This document shows positions 1-6,142 of a DNA stretch of 11,453 nucleotides, piece by piece (position 1 is the stretch's first letter; each line of letters begins with the position of its first letter). The stretch is from Holosporaceae bacterium (GTDB taxonomy: Bacteria > Pseudomonadota > Alphaproteobacteria > UBA3830): contig JAITAC010000034.1 of the NCBI GenBank assembly GCA_031284345.1, forward strand, positions 1 to 11,453, in the 5' to 3' direction. Below the pieces are notes generated by a model, which saw only the letters and a program-made list of their open reading frames with translations, made no database searches and was not told the DNA's origin. Position numbers and translations under genes: made by a program.

Positions 1-725
1 TGGAAATGTAACGACGAGCAAACTCTACTTTGTCTTGCACGTCTCCAATAATATAATTTCGCTGGCACAAGAACATATTTTTTCAAGGAACCAAGAAGAG
101 ACAAATTAAAAGAAATATCCTCAAAACAGAATAATTCTTCATCAAATTTACTCGAACCTATGGTTGTTTTTTTGTATAACTTGCACCAGAGAACCGAAAA
201 ATAATTATTTGATATAGTTTGTTTATCAGGTTCCTGTATCGTCGTGTATTTTTCTATCACGTAGCTGGGGATTTTTTCGAAATGCTGAATGGTCGATTCT
301 CCCACGTGATTGGTGTGACAATAGGCAATATCGAAATCTTCTTTTTTTATTTCCCTATAGAGTATTTGGAGCATATCCGGATGCATATAATCATCTGAAT
401 CGCAGAACGCGATATAATCTCCCTGGGCGGAGTCTAATCCGGCATTGCGCGCCGCAGACGGGCCTCTATTTTGTGAAAAATTAATTACGACGATGCGGGA
501 ATCTTTTTTTGCATATTCCGCAAGAATTTTTGCGCAGTCGTCCGGGGAGGCGTCATTTATGCAGATTACTTCGATGTCCTTCATGCTCTGGTTCAGTATG
601 GAGTCCAGACATTCCTGCAAAAAACGCTCGGTTTTATACACCGGCACAATAACCGATATTGCCGGTTTTGTGTACGCTTCGAATGCAAATAGCAATAATG
701 TAAATAAAATCCGAAGATTATTCAT
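1..725 (-). CDS. GT2 family glycosyltransferase with signal-like N-terminus (3' end outside window)
   Basis: Partial gene: 241 codons from an ATG at 725 are visible and the C-terminus lies beyond position 1. The GT-A fold signatures of family 2 run in order: VIVPVYK (about residues 25-31), VICINDASPDD (53-63) with the nucleotide-binding Asp at 58, NRGPSAARNAGLDSAQGDY (86-104), and the metal-binding DSD at 109-111. A candidate catalytic-base ED follows at 202-203, then an Arg-rich YYWRRARQS segment where family members often have an RxGS-like motif. It should transfer a sugar from a nucleotide-sugar donor; the acceptor cannot be told. Unusually, residues 1-20 look like a signal peptide or membrane anchor (basic NNLR, then ILFTLLLFAF) placed directly before the catalytic domain. 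The ATG is the first in-frame start after a TGA. Family assignment is firm; substrate and location are open. Confidence 0.9.
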   Translation of the reverse strand, partial: MNNLRILFTLLLFAFEAYTKPAISVIVPVYKTERFLQECLDSILNQSMKDIEVICINDASPDDCAKILAEYAKKDSRIVVINFSQNRGPSAARNAGLDSAQGDYIAFCDSDDYMHPDMLQILYREIKKEDFDIAYCHTNHVGESTIQHFEKIPSYVIEKYTTIQEPDKQTISNNYFSVLWCKLYKKTTIGSSKFDEELFCFEDISFNLSLLGSLKKYVLVPAKLYYWRRARQSRVCSSLHF

Positions 726-760
726 GATAATTTTATATCAAAAGCTGGCTTAGAACTCAA
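722..760 (-). other. Possible 12-residue leader ORF coupled to the GT2 start
   Basis: The only strong Shine-Dalgarno sequence before the GT2 gene (AAGGAGG, 776-770) lies about 44 nt upstream of its ATG, too far to serve it directly. It is well spaced (9 nt) from a TTG at 760. The TTG frame runs 12 codons and stops at TGA 724-722, overlapping the GT2 ATG as ATGA. This is the geometry of translational coupling through a short leader peptide. No family can be recognised for the peptide, and a TTG start is inferior to ATG, so the call is tentative. Confidence 0.3.
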
Positions 761-782
761 GAAATGGATCCTCCTTCTACAG

Positions 783-811
783 ATTATGTATATATTATCT
801 CTGTTTGTGAA
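783..811 (-). promoter_or_regulatory. Sigma70-like promoter for the GT2 gene
   Basis: Read on the minus strand, TTCACA (811-806) and CATAAT (788-783) are each one mismatch from the -35 and -10 consensus and are separated by exactly 17 nt. Transcription would start near 776, which puts the strong AAGGAGG at 776-770 at the very 5' end of the mRNA. That close spacing is a mild argument against this exact start point. Confidence 0.5.
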
Positions 812-887
812 TAGAGGTTATGGGAAGAGGAATGCGTGGGTATGGTATTTGAGACGGATTTAATTTTTGCAGAGCGGCGTGAGGTTC

Positions 888-918
888 CGACTTTCGGCGG
901 AAGAATAGTCGTTTTTTT
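888..918 (+). terminator. Candidate intrinsic terminator without an obvious upstream gene
   Basis: CGACT (888-892) pairs with AGTCG (907-911), and seven T residues follow immediately (912-918). Inside the 14-nt loop TTC and GAA can extend the stem with a bulge. The polarity is plus strand. Nothing on the plus strand upstream codes for protein, so if real it would end a small RNA or a transcript antisense to the GT2 gene. The stem is only 5 bp, hence low confidence. Confidence 0.3.
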
Positions 919-1052
919 CCACTCTGCAACGGAAAATTAAGGGATAAAATCAGTCGAAAAGCTGACGCCAAAAGCTCGTAACCGGGATAGAAATATTGCC
1001 ATGTTTATGTAATTTTTTTTCGTTGGAACAGACTTTATTTGTGTTTCTATGT

Positions 1053-1069
1053 TGTGTATTGTTAACACA
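1053..1069 (+). promoter_or_regulatory. Dyad upstream of porG, possible operator
   Basis: TGTGT (1053-1057) and ACACA (1065-1069) flank 7 nt that include most of the palindrome TGTTAACA (1060-1067). The centre is 42 nt before the porG ATG. It resembles sites of the CRP/FNR superfamily, but the spacing is one base longer than the usual TGTGA-N6-TCACA. Redox control of a por operon would make sense, but this is inference. Confidence 0.25.
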
Positions 1070-1102
1070 TGCTTATGTGGTGTTGTTGTTTTGGGAGGAT
1101 AG

Positions 1103-1639
1103 ATGTTTCAGGTAAGAATCCATGGAAGAGGAGGGCAAGGGGTTGTCACGGCTGCGGAAATGCTCTCTATTGCAGCATTTTTGGAGGGGAAGCATGCTCA
1201 GGCGTTTCCGAGTTTCGGATCCGAGAGGATGGGGGCTCCGGTCGTATCCTTTTGCAGAATTTCGAATCGAGAGATCCGGCTGCGGGAGCCGGTGCAAGAA
1301 CCAAATGCCGTCATAATACAAGACCGAACCGTCATAGGACCCGCCAGAGCTTTTCAGGGTATTGTGAGCGGCGGCTATGCACTGATAAATTCTCCGGAGG
1401 CGGAATATGAGGATCAGGGTAGAGATGACATAACAATGAAGTGCGTCGGAGCCACTGAAATCGCTCTGGAACACATTGGAAAGCCACTGCCCAACGCTAT
1501 TTTGCTCGGAAGTTTTGCAGCTTTAACCAAAATTATTCAACTGGACTCTGTGCTGGAGGCCATAAAAACTAAGTTCTCCGGAGCCATTGCGGAAAAAAAT
1601 TCCGTAGCTGCCAAAATAGCCTATGATCGCTTGGCCTAA
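1103..1639 (+). CDS. porG: Pyruvate:acceptor oxidoreductase, gamma subunit
   Basis: A 178-residue gamma subunit of the 2-oxoacid:acceptor oxidoreductase family (POR_N-independent gamma fold), the usual length for a stand-alone chain. It opens with GRGGQGVV (8-15) and has PSFGSERMGAPV (about 36-47), both hallmark blocks of the family; the second is followed by a run leading into NREIRLREPV. In the holoenzyme this subunit packs against alpha and beta and helps form the CoA-binding side of the active site. The ATG is preceded by GGGAGGAT at good distance. It is first of four co-directional genes, followed after 23 nt by porA. The gamma-first order and the three-chain core correspond to the archaeal/Thermotoga-type enzyme rather than the single-chain NifJ type. 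2-oxoisovalerate or aryl-2-oxoacid enzymes share this subunit, so the substrate rests on the alpha chain. Confidence 0.9.
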   Translation: MFQVRIHGRGGQGVVTAAEMLSIAAFLEGKHAQAFPSFGSERMGAPVVSFCRISNREIRLREPVQEPNAVIIQDRTVIGPARAFQGIVSGGYALINSPEAEYEDQGRDDITMKCVGATEIALEHIGKPLPNAILLGSFAALTKIIQLDSVLEAIKTKFSGAIAEKNSVAAKIAYDRLA

Positions 1640-1662
1640 TAGTTATTGTAAGGAAGTTATAA

Positions 1663-2844
1663 ATGTTACATCAGTTGGAAGGATCACAAGCAATTGCGAA
1701 GGCGGTCGCGCTGTGTCGTCCGGGCATGGTCTGCGCCTACCCGATAACTCCTCAGACGCATATAGTAGAGCATCTTGGAGAGTTAATACACGCAGAGGAA
1801 TTATGGAATTGTGACTACGTGAACGTCGAATCCGAAATGGCAGCCATTAGCGTAACCATTGGCTCCCAAGCTGCCGGAGTTCGCAGCTACACAGCCACAT
1901 CCAGCCAGGGATTACTCTATATGCAAGAGGGAGTGTATAATGCTTCCGGACTCGAGCTGCCAATGGTAATGACATTGGGAAATCGTGCCATAGGCTCTCC
2001 CATAAATATCTGGAACGATCACTCGGACGCCATGTCAGTGCGGGACGCCGGCTGGATCATGCTCTTTCCGGAAACCAATCAGGAGGCGGCAGATCTGCAT
2101 ATCCAAGCCTTTAAAATAGCCGAAACGCTGCAATGTCCGGTAATGGTCTGCGTTGATGGATTCGTGCTGACCCACGCCTACGAGCGCGTTGATATCCCTT
2201 CTCCGGAAATGGTTGATGATTTCCTTCCTCACTATGAGCCTCGCTTCTGCCTCGATGCCGCTAATCCACTGGCCATTGGTACGATGGTGCCACCGGAATA
2301 TTTCATGGAAGTGAGATACCTGGCTCATAAAAAACAATTAGGAGCCCTGAAAATAATAGAGCAGGTGGGAAAAGATTTTTATAAAAAATTCGACCGCCAT
2401 TCCGGCGGATTAATCCGAACCTACAAAACCGAAGAAGCCAAGACGATCATCGTCGCGATGGGATCCGTTTTGGGAACTATAAAAGATACGGTGGATGAAT
2501 TGAATGCTCAGGGCGAAAAATATGGCGTGGTCTCCGTCGTCAGCTATAGGCCTTTTCCGGCGGAAGCACTCAGGGCGGCTCTGGCACATGCCCAGCACGT
2601 CGTTGTGGTGGAAAAAGCACTGGCGGTAGGCACGGGAGGAATATTATTCCAGGAGCTGGAGCTTCCCCTAAAAAATATTGTCAGAAAAATTTCCTCCATC
2701 ATTGCCGGACTCGGCGGCAGAGCCATAACAAAATCGATGCTGAAGTATGCGCTGAAACAAGATGAACGAGAAATTTTTTTGGGGCTGGATCAAAACGTCG
2801 TCGCAGAAAAGATCCAGTTGGTTAAAAGTTGTTGCTGCAAATAA
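1663..2844 (+). CDS. porA: Pyruvate:acceptor oxidoreductase, alpha subunit
   Basis: A 393-residue alpha subunit combining the pyrimidine-binding TPP domain and the transketolase C-like domain II, full length for PorA. YPITPQT (26-32) is the substrate-side loop, and VESEMAA (55-61) carries the glutamate expected to activate the TPP aminopyrimidine. The stretch from NRAIGSPINIW through the HSDAMSVRDAGW block is the pyruvate-type version; 2-oxoglutarate enzymes (KorA) have a GGPSTG block here. This favours pyruvate, though aryl-2-oxoacid enzymes are related. The C-terminal third (from about 250) holds the CoA-facing domain. The start is backed by TAAGGAAG 6-7 nt upstream. An odd ending: the last residues are SCCCK, three consecutive cysteines not expected in the family. 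PorB follows after 12 nt with its own AAGGAG. Confidence 0.9.
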   Translation: MLHQLEGSQAIAKAVALCRPGMVCAYPITPQTHIVEHLGELIHAEELWNCDYVNVESEMAAISVTIGSQAAGVRSYTATSSQGLLYMQEGVYNASGLELPMVMTLGNRAIGSPINIWNDHSDAMSVRDAGWIMLFPETNQEAADLHIQAFKIAETLQCPVMVCVDGFVLTHAYERVDIPSPEMVDDFLPHYEPRFCLDAANPLAIGTMVPPEYFMEVRYLAHKKQLGALKIIEQVGKDFYKKFDRHSGGLIRTYKTEEAKTIIVAMGSVLGTIKDTVDELNAQGEKYGVVSVVSYRPFPAEALRAALAHAQHVVVVEKALAVGTGGILFQELELPLKNIVRKISSIIAGLGGRAITKSMLKYALKQDEREIFLGLDQNVVAEKIQLVKSCCCK

Positions 2845-2856
2845 TAAGGAGAATCA

Positions 2857-3828
2857 ATGACCACTCTCACAATTGGCAATCGATTAGATGATAAGGATGC
2901 GGCGGAGCAATCGAAATACAATCGCTACAATGGTATTACCAGCGGTCATCGCGCATGTCAGGGATGTGGAGAGGCGCTAGCTGCCAGGTGTGTTGTCGAT
3001 GTTGCCCATCGCGTTACCGGCGGAAATATCGCCGTTGTCAATGCCACCGGATGTCTTGAGGTGTTTTCCTGCGTTTATCCGGAAAATTCCTGGCGCATAC
3101 CCTGGCTGCACTCGCTGTTCGGAAATGCCGCGGCCGTTGCGACCGGAGTGGCGTCTGCTTTCGTCATTTCAGGCAAAAAAGACATGAGAGTAATCGCCCA
3201 GGGAGGAGACGGATCCACATCGGACATAGGCCTCGGTTGTCTCTCGGGAATGTTCGATCGCAACGATGATGTTCTCTACGTCTGCTACGATAATCAGGCC
3301 TACATGAATACTGGAGTACAAAGATCCAGCGCAACTCCAATTCTCGCCAGAACCGCCACTACGCTTCCGGTCAGAGGATATATGGGAAACGCCGCCGGTA
3401 CCGGAAAAAATGTGCCACAAATAGCTATGGCTCACGAAATTCCCTACGTCGCCACCGCCAGCATCTGCAATATCCGAGACCTAGAGGAAAAAATATCCAA
3501 AGCAATTCTCCTAAAAGGATCTCGCTATGTGCATGTGCATGTGCCGTGTCCACTGGGATGGGGGTATCCACCCTCCGAAACTGTTCGCATAGCTAGAATG
3601 GCAGTGGAATGCGGTCTGTTCCCTCTGTTCGAAGCGGAAAATGGCGTTGTGGTGGGATCAACACCGATCGATAATCCAAAACCCGTAGAGGAATATCTGC
3701 GAGCACAGCGCCGATTCGCCCATCTGTTCGGGAAAAATGCTCCGCCGGAAATAATCGAAACCATTCAGCAAATAGCCAGCCGAAACCTAGAAAAATATAG
3801 ATTAAGTGGAGAATTTTCCCATGAATAA
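2857..3828 (+). CDS. porB: Pyruvate:acceptor oxidoreductase, beta subunit (TPP and [4Fe-4S])
   Basis: A 323-residue beta subunit. It binds the diphosphate of TPP through GGDGSTSD (116-123) and DNQAYMNTG (145-153), the standard GDG-to-N motif for Mg-TPP. The four ligands of the proximal [4Fe-4S] cluster are visible: CQGC (Cys34, Cys37), NATGC (Cys66) and PCPLGW (Cys211). The enzyme decarboxylates a 2-oxoacid to an acyl-CoA, and this cluster takes the electrons one at a time. It lacks any ferredoxin domain of its own, so an outside carrier is required; the next gene supplies one. The C-terminal tail past residue 290 is helical and slightly longer than in many homologues. AAGGAG lies 7 nt before the ATG. 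The 3' end overlaps the next start by 8 nt, which implies coupled translation and fixed stoichiometry. Confidence 0.92.
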   Translation: MTTLTIGNRLDDKDAAEQSKYNRYNGITSGHRACQGCGEALAARCVVDVAHRVTGGNIAVVNATGCLEVFSCVYPENSWRIPWLHSLFGNAAAVATGVASAFVISGKKDMRVIAQGGDGSTSDIGLGCLSGMFDRNDDVLYVCYDNQAYMNTGVQRSSATPILARTATTLPVRGYMGNAAGTGKNVPQIAMAHEIPYVATASICNIRDLEEKISKAILLKGSRYVHVHVPCPLGWGYPPSETVRIARMAVECGLFPLFEAENGVVVGSTPIDNPKPVEEYLRAQRRFAHLFGKNAPPEIIETIQQIASRNLEKYRLSGEFSHE

Positions 3829-5452
3829 GCCTTTTGCCACCGTTTTGGATTCTGCGACCAGTTTGCAAAATAAAACCGGATCCTGGAGAAACGTTAAACC
3901 AGAATACGTTAATAGATTGCCCCCGTGCAACGCCACATGTCCGGCTGGAGAAAATATTCAGCAATGGCTCTCACTAGTCCAGGAAGAAAAATTTCTTGAA
4001 GCCTGGAATGTAATCATGCAAAATAATCCATTCCCGGCCACCATGGGACGCGCCTGCTATCATACCTGCGAAAAAACTTGCAATCGTGGTAAATTCGATG
4101 GCGCCGTTAATATAAATCTGCTGGAAAGATCCATCGGAGACCTCGCCATCATCAATGATTGGCAAATCGATGCCGCTGCCGCTCCAACCGGCAAAAAAAT
4201 CCTGATAATCGGAGCTGGGCCAAGTGGACTCAGTGCCGCCTACTTCCTCCGCAAATACGGACACGAGGTCACCATCTACGAACGCCACATTAAACCCGGC
4301 GGCATGATGAGATATGGCATTCCATCCTATCGATTGCCCAGATGGGTCGTTGACGCCGAAATAAGAAGAATAATTAACTGCGGCATAAAATTGTCCTGCA
4401 ATAAACACGTCGCCAACATAAAAGACGAAATGCGAAACTTCGACGCCATATATATCGCTACCGGAGCTCCAATACCAGCTAAAATCGACATCGAAACAAA
4501 CAGAAAAACTAATATATTGGACGCCATCGATCTGTTCAAAAAAATAGAAGATCACCATCTCGCCAATACTGCCGCATTGGGAGAAATGCTGGGAAAAATA
4601 GTCCTGGTCTACGGAGGCGGAAATACTGCCATTGACGCCGCTCGAACAGCACTGCGTCTCGGAGCTGAAAATGTGAAAATCATCTACAGAAGAACTCTGG
4701 AAAAAATGCCAGCCCATGATTCGGAAATCCAAGAAGCCCTTCAGGAAGGAATAGAAATCCTCTGCCTCAGATGCATATCCATGATCGATGGAAACAAAGT
4801 GCTGCTGGATAAAATGAATTACGACGCCGAAAATAATACCCTATCCAAAAATGGAGAAAATGAAATAATAATTGCCGACTCCGTTATTTTTGCCGTTGGA
4901 CAATACATAGACACTGGCCCGCTCGCCAATGTCGATGGTCTAGTCGTCACCGAAAAAGGATCTCTGGAGGTCGATAAAAACATGATGACCGGCACAAGAG
5001 GAATATTTGCCGGCGGTGACGTCATTCCAGGAAAAAAAACCATAACAGACGCCATCGGACACGGAAAAAAAAGCGCCCAATGCATAAATGCATACCTGCA
5101 GGGCATAGAAATCACTCCTAACGCAAAAACAGAAGTGGCTAATTTCAAAAAAATCAATACATCCTACTTTAAAACAAGTGATCCACTAAAAATTAAAAAA
5201 TTTGACGCCATTTCATTCGAAGAAAAAAATATATCCCTGCCCAATGAAAAAATAATTTCCGAATCGCGACGCTGTTTCTCCTGCGGAAATTGCTTCCACT
5301 GCGATAATTGCTATGGGTTCTGCCCGGATAACGCTATTCGAAAATCTCCGGATGGAACTCTGACAATCAACTATGACTATTGCAAAGGATGCGGAATTTG
5401 CTCCAACGAATGTCCCTGCGGAGCTATAAAAATGGTGGCGCAACTCGATTGA
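3821..5452 (+). CDS. FAD/NAD(P) oxidoreductase fused to 2[4Fe-4S] ferredoxin domain, electron-transfer subunit of the por complex
   Basis: A 543-residue protein in three parts. The N-terminal helical Fe-S domain as in GltD and dihydropyrimidine dehydrogenase has Cys36, 40, 79, 83 and 87. The disulfide-reductase-type core follows, with the FAD loop GAGPSG (131-136) and the NAD(P) loop GGGNTA (265-270), and GIFAGGD (394-400) for the flavin. A C-terminal dicluster ferredoxin domain has C-x2-C-x2-C-x3-CP at 491-501 and again at 521-531, standing in for the separate PorD/delta chain. Related flavin subunits are known from NAD(P)-linked 2-oxoacid oxidoreductases of Azoarcus. The ATG at 3821 has GGAG 9 nt upstream; a GTG at 3806 in the same frame is less likely. 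Extra Cys485, Cys488 and Cys533 flank the clusters. Two A8 runs (5032-5039, 5065-5072) sit in the coding strand. Function as NAD(P) link is inferred from domains and overlap with porB. Confidence 0.88.
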   Translation: MNKPFATVLDSATSLQNKTGSWRNVKPEYVNRLPPCNATCPAGENIQQWLSLVQEEKFLEAWNVIMQNNPFPATMGRACYHTCEKTCNRGKFDGAVNINLLERSIGDLAIINDWQIDAAAAPTGKKILIIGAGPSGLSAAYFLRKYGHEVTIYERHIKPGGMMRYGIPSYRLPRWVVDAEIRRIINCGIKLSCNKHVANIKDEMRNFDAIYIATGAPIPAKIDIETNRKTNILDAIDLFKKIEDHHLANTAALGEMLGKIVLVYGGGNTAIDAARTALRLGAENVKIIYRRTLEKMPAHDSEIQEALQEGIEILCLRCISMIDGNKVLLDKMNYDAENNTLSKNGENEIIIADSVIFAVGQYIDTGPLANVDGLVVTEKGSLEVDKNMMTGTRGIFAGGDVIPGKKTITDAIGHGKKSAQCINAYLQGIEITPNAKTEVANFKKINTSYFKTSDPLKIKKFDAISFEEKNISLPNEKIISESRRCFSCGNCFHCDNCYGFCPDNAIRKSPDGTLTINYDYCKGCGICSNECPCGAIKMVAQLD

Positions 5453-5482
5453 AAATGGAGCAAGTTTCTCACCAATGTCCCC
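5453..5482. other. Convergent gap between por operon and rnhB
   Basis: Only 30 nt separate the two converging stop codons. No hairpin with a T-run is visible on either strand, so transcripts from the two sides may run into each other or end by Rho. Confidence 0.4.
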
Positions 5483-6142
5483 TTAGGCAACGATCTCTGA
5501 TCGTAATTTAATGGGAGCGAAACTCTTCCGGTGATGCGGCGTAATTCCGTATCGGCGAATGGCTTCCAGATGTACCGCCGTTCCGTAACCGACATTTTTA
5601 TCCCAAGAATAATAGGGATATTTTTGCGAAAGCTCGCGCATATAGTCATCTCGATGTTCTTTTGCCATCACTGAGGCCAATGCGATGGACAGCACTTTCG
5701 CATCACCTCTGATGATAGTCTTCACGGATGTATCTGGTATTTGGGGAGCGGCGTTGCCGTCCACCAGTATAATTTTTCGTTCATGGATCTCGAGATCATG
5801 GAGGGCTCTTTCCATGGCCAGCAGAGCGGCGTTCAATATGTTTAATTCGTCGATTTCCTCCACCGTTGCCGAAGCAATGGCATATCTTATGGAATCGGAG
5901 GATTGTTTTTTGGTCCAGGCGACAATTTTTTGCCGTTGATTTCGGGTCATTTTTTTGGAATCTCGAACTGGTAGGGAAATAAAATTTTTCTGGAGTTCCA
6001 GGATAAGATTTTCACTTATCCAAACGGCGGCAGCAACGACAGGACCGGCTAACGGTCCCCGGCCAACCTCGTCGACGCCAACGCTATCGCCTGGATCAAT
6101 CTCGTTTTCCAGATACCAGGACATGTAATTGCCGTTAATCAT
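5483..6142 (-). CDS. rnhB: Ribonuclease HII
   Basis: RNase HII removes single ribonucleotides and RNA stretches from DNA-RNA hybrids. With the start chosen here it has 219 residues, normal for the family. The metal-binding residues are present: Asp24 and Glu25 in VDEVGRG (23-29), Asp128 in VDGN and Asp147 in RGDAKV. DSKK (61-64), the ASVMAK block and the C-terminal GYGT...HRKSF also match the family. The frame stays open upstream to 6193, but that start has no ribosome binding site and would push into the antiporter gene. The ATG at 6142 overlaps the antiporter stop (ATGATTAA), an arrangement typical of coupled translation. A third ATG at 6124 is possible. It is transcribed with the antiporter gene, with no functional link apparent. 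Confidence 0.93.
   Translation of the reverse strand: MINGNYMSWYLENEIDPGDSVGVDEVGRGPLAGPVVAAAVWISENLILELQKNFISLPVRDSKKMTRNQRQKIVAWTKKQSSDSIRYAIASATVEEIDELNILNAALLAMERALHDLEIHERKIILVDGNAAPQIPDTSVKTIIRGDAKVLSIALASVMAKEHRDDYMRELSQKYPYYSWDKNVGYGTAVHLEAIRRYGITPHHRKSFAPIKLRSEIVA

Larger units (their letters stand above)
726..1102. other. Intergenic region between divergent GT2 gene and por operon
   Basis: No convincing gene was found. The left third holds the GT2 promoter, Shine-Dalgarno sequence and leader ORF on the minus strand. The middle holds a hairpin with a T-run on the plus strand (888-918). The right end holds a T8 run (1013-1020) and a TGTGT/ACACA dyad just before porG. A por promoter must lie here, but no -35/-10 pair stands out: TTGGAA at 1023 with TATGTT at 1048 is the nearest and has a 19-nt spacer. 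A tiny ATG frame near 817, reading MGRGMRGYGI, is too short to call. Confidence 0.5.

Noticed and set aside
445..753. Plus-strand 102-codon frame opposite the GT2 gene
   Set aside because: The minus strand carries unmistakable GT2 motifs across this stretch; the plus frame has no family signal.
890..902. 13-base inverted match (ACTTTCGGCGGAA) between 890-902 and 7717-7729
   Set aside because: One or two such 13-mers are expected by chance in a window this size, and the flanks do not match, so it is not called a repeat.
869..927. GCAGAG/CTCTGC pair enclosing the terminator-like hairpin
   Set aside because: Six pairs across a 47-nt loop are weak and cannot form together with strong inner structure without covariation support.
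1069..1410. Plus-strand frame overlapping the start of porG, and the minus frame 1073-1474
   Set aside because: Both are shadows of porG, whose frame has a ribosome binding site and family motifs.
3974..4732. 252-codon open frame on the minus strand opposite the flavin subunit gene
   Set aside because: It is fully antisense to a clear multi-domain protein, has no ribosome binding site or recognisable motif, and its openness follows from codon preference on the other strand.
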